In this document: positions 5,516 through 6,077 of the stretch, piece by piece
How the letters are laid out: each line of letters starts with the position of its first letter
Position numbering within the stretch: position 1 is the first letter of the stretch
The notes under the pieces: model-generated
Seen by the model: the letters and a program-made list of their open reading frames with translations, nothing else
Databases searched by the model: none
What the model was told of the DNA's origin: nothing
NCBI GenBank assembly: GCA_044359155.1
Contig: JBIKMR010000262.1
Coordinates: forward strand, 1-6,077
Source: WGMK01 sp044359155
GTDB taxonomy: Bacteria > Hydrogenedentota > Hydrogenedentia > Hydrogenedentales > JAEUWI01
DNA: 6,077 nt
Direction: 5' to 3'
Translations under genes and position numbers: made by a program

Positions 5516-5989
5516 GTGGACGACCTGCCCTTCAACGAATACAAGTCGCTCATCGAGCTGGACCCCGACGCGTGGCAGCACGCGGACCTCGAGGACGCAG
5601 AAGTTGCCGCACTGGCCAAGCGCGCCGCGACGAAGCCGGTGCGCCGTTTGGATCCGGGCGAGTTGTTGCCGCTGCTCCGGCGCGGCTTCAGCCTTCAGGT
5701 CATCTTGCCCATGGCGATGGCGAAGCTGGAGGCGGATCCCTTCCTGCGTGCCTCCACACACCCCGGCGATCTGCTGGTCGCTGCCATGGAAACCAACCCC
5801 GCCTACTGGGCCAGCAACAAAACGCTGTGGCTGGAGATGATGCTGATTCTCGGCGATGCCGCCGCGCGCGTCGAGCAGGCGCGCGAAACCCAAGAGCTGG
5901 GCGAGTACTACCCCGAGTTCGTCGGCGAAGACTTCATGGGCGCATTGCTCCACTTTCGCGGGCTGCACGCCGCTGCCCTACCGGAGTGA
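5516..5989 (+). CDS. CdiI-like contact-dependent-inhibition immunity family protein
   Basis: The 157-aa acidic protein has no signal peptide or membrane segment, so it is probably cytoplasmic. Its middle part follows the pattern I know from a family annotated as contact-dependent growth inhibition immunity proteins: a kPv..L...eLl.ll..g..l..ilP.A...Le.dPf core (residues 40-77), then HPGDLLVAAM (82-91) and NPAYWASNKTLW (94-105). It corresponds to the family's GDLL and aromatic-Trp block. The first ~30 residues and the C-terminal 45 (EYYPEFVGEDFMG) are not recognised. In known systems such a protein binds and blocks the toxin domain of a CdiA delivered by a neighbour. Here there is no toxin, CdiA or CdiB gene in view and the left neighbour is a sugar kinase, so it may be an orphan or may have another role. 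The start is GTG, 3 nt after xylB, with no ribosome binding site, which points to coupled translation. The gene's reality is well supported; the family call is moderate. Confidence 0.62.
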   Translation: MDDLPFNEYKSLIELDPDAWQHADLEDAEVAALAKRAATKPVRRLDPGELLPLLRRGFSLQVILPMAMAKLEADPFLRASTHPGDLLVAAMETNPAYWASNKTLWLEMMLILGDAAARVEQARETQELGEYYPEFVGEDFMGALLHFRGLHAAALPE

Positions 5990-6006
5990 AAAGATTCATT
6001 ACGTTG

Positions 6007-6043
6007 AAAAAAATAGCGGAAGCCGGTGGGGCCGACTTCCGCT
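6007..6043 (-). terminator. Intrinsic terminator for a convergent gene to the right
   Basis: On the minus strand, a 12-bp stem (AGCGGAAG-T-CGG paired with CCG-G-CTTCCGCT, one T-G wobble) closes a CCCCA loop and is followed by A and seven T (the A run at 6007-6013 on the plus strand). This is the form of a strong Rho-independent terminator acting leftward, so a minus-strand gene should end just right of the window. On the plus strand the stem lacks a T tract, so it would end the xylB transcript poorly. Confidence 0.8.
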
Positions 6044-6046
6044 TCG

Positions 6047-6068
6047 GAACGGACGGGAGAGTCCGTTC
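6047..6068. repeat. Second hairpin beside the terminator
   Basis: GAACGGAC (6047-6054) and GTCCGTTC (6061-6068) form a perfect 8-bp stem around GGGAGA, only 3 nt from the terminator stem. No T tract follows on the plus strand. On the minus strand it would precede the terminator, giving a transcript end with two stacked hairpins. It may protect the 3' end of the convergent mRNA or belong to a small RNA. A minus-strand TGA at 6067-6069 could be the stop of the convergent gene, but the window is too short to tell. Confidence 0.55.
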
Positions 6069-6077
6069 ACGGGGAGG

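Overview
The window reads as chromosomal DNA from a high-GC bacterium. A cell with a periplasm (Gram-negative type) is likely, because two left-hand proteins have an N-terminal membrane anchor followed by a soluble, histidine-containing domain. The combination of xseA-xseB-ispA, a standalone CdiI-like gene and a PHGG-type metal-binding-like protein would fit a PVC-group or Hydrogenedentota-like organism. That placement is a guess and nothing here fixes the phylum.

Left block (1-1129, minus strand): a short, more AT-rich operon of at least two and probably three genes. It encodes a membrane-anchored His-rich protein (549-1052), a second membrane-anchored protein of unknown function (83-532), and the first codons of a third gene with a signal-like N-terminus, cut by the window edge. 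Its promoter is unusually clear: TTGAAA, 17 bp, TATAAT. A 16-18 bp inverted repeat of Fur/Zur type fills the spacer exactly, so the operon is probably controlled by a metal-responsive Fur-family repressor.

Central block (1157-3745, minus strand): xseA, xseB and ispA overlap one another in a tightly coupled operon. They encode the two subunits of exonuclease VII and a farnesyl-diphosphate-synthase-type prenyltransferase. XseB is extended by a Pro/Ala-rich tail that ends in EEDELPF, which looks like the C-terminal tip of single-stranded DNA-binding protein SSB. This is the most striking protein-level observation in the window.

Divergent intergenic region (3746-3988): a perfect 12-bp-arm palindrome, then a GC-rich hairpin with a T5 tract, then a good ribosome binding site for xylB. 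This looks like a regulated leader containing an operator and a possible attenuator.

Right block (3989-5989, plus strand): a full-length xylulokinase-type FGGY sugar kinase, followed after 3 nt by a gene whose product resembles CdiI-type contact-dependent-inhibition immunity proteins. No toxin or CdiB-like gene is visible. Beyond it are two adjacent perfect or near-perfect hairpins. The inner one is a convincing intrinsic terminator for the minus strand, so a convergent gene probably lies just to the right of the window.

No rRNA, tRNA, CRISPR array or insertion sequence is visible. The strongest candidates for something new are the SSB-like tail on XseB, the metal-regulated small-protein operon, and the xylB leader.
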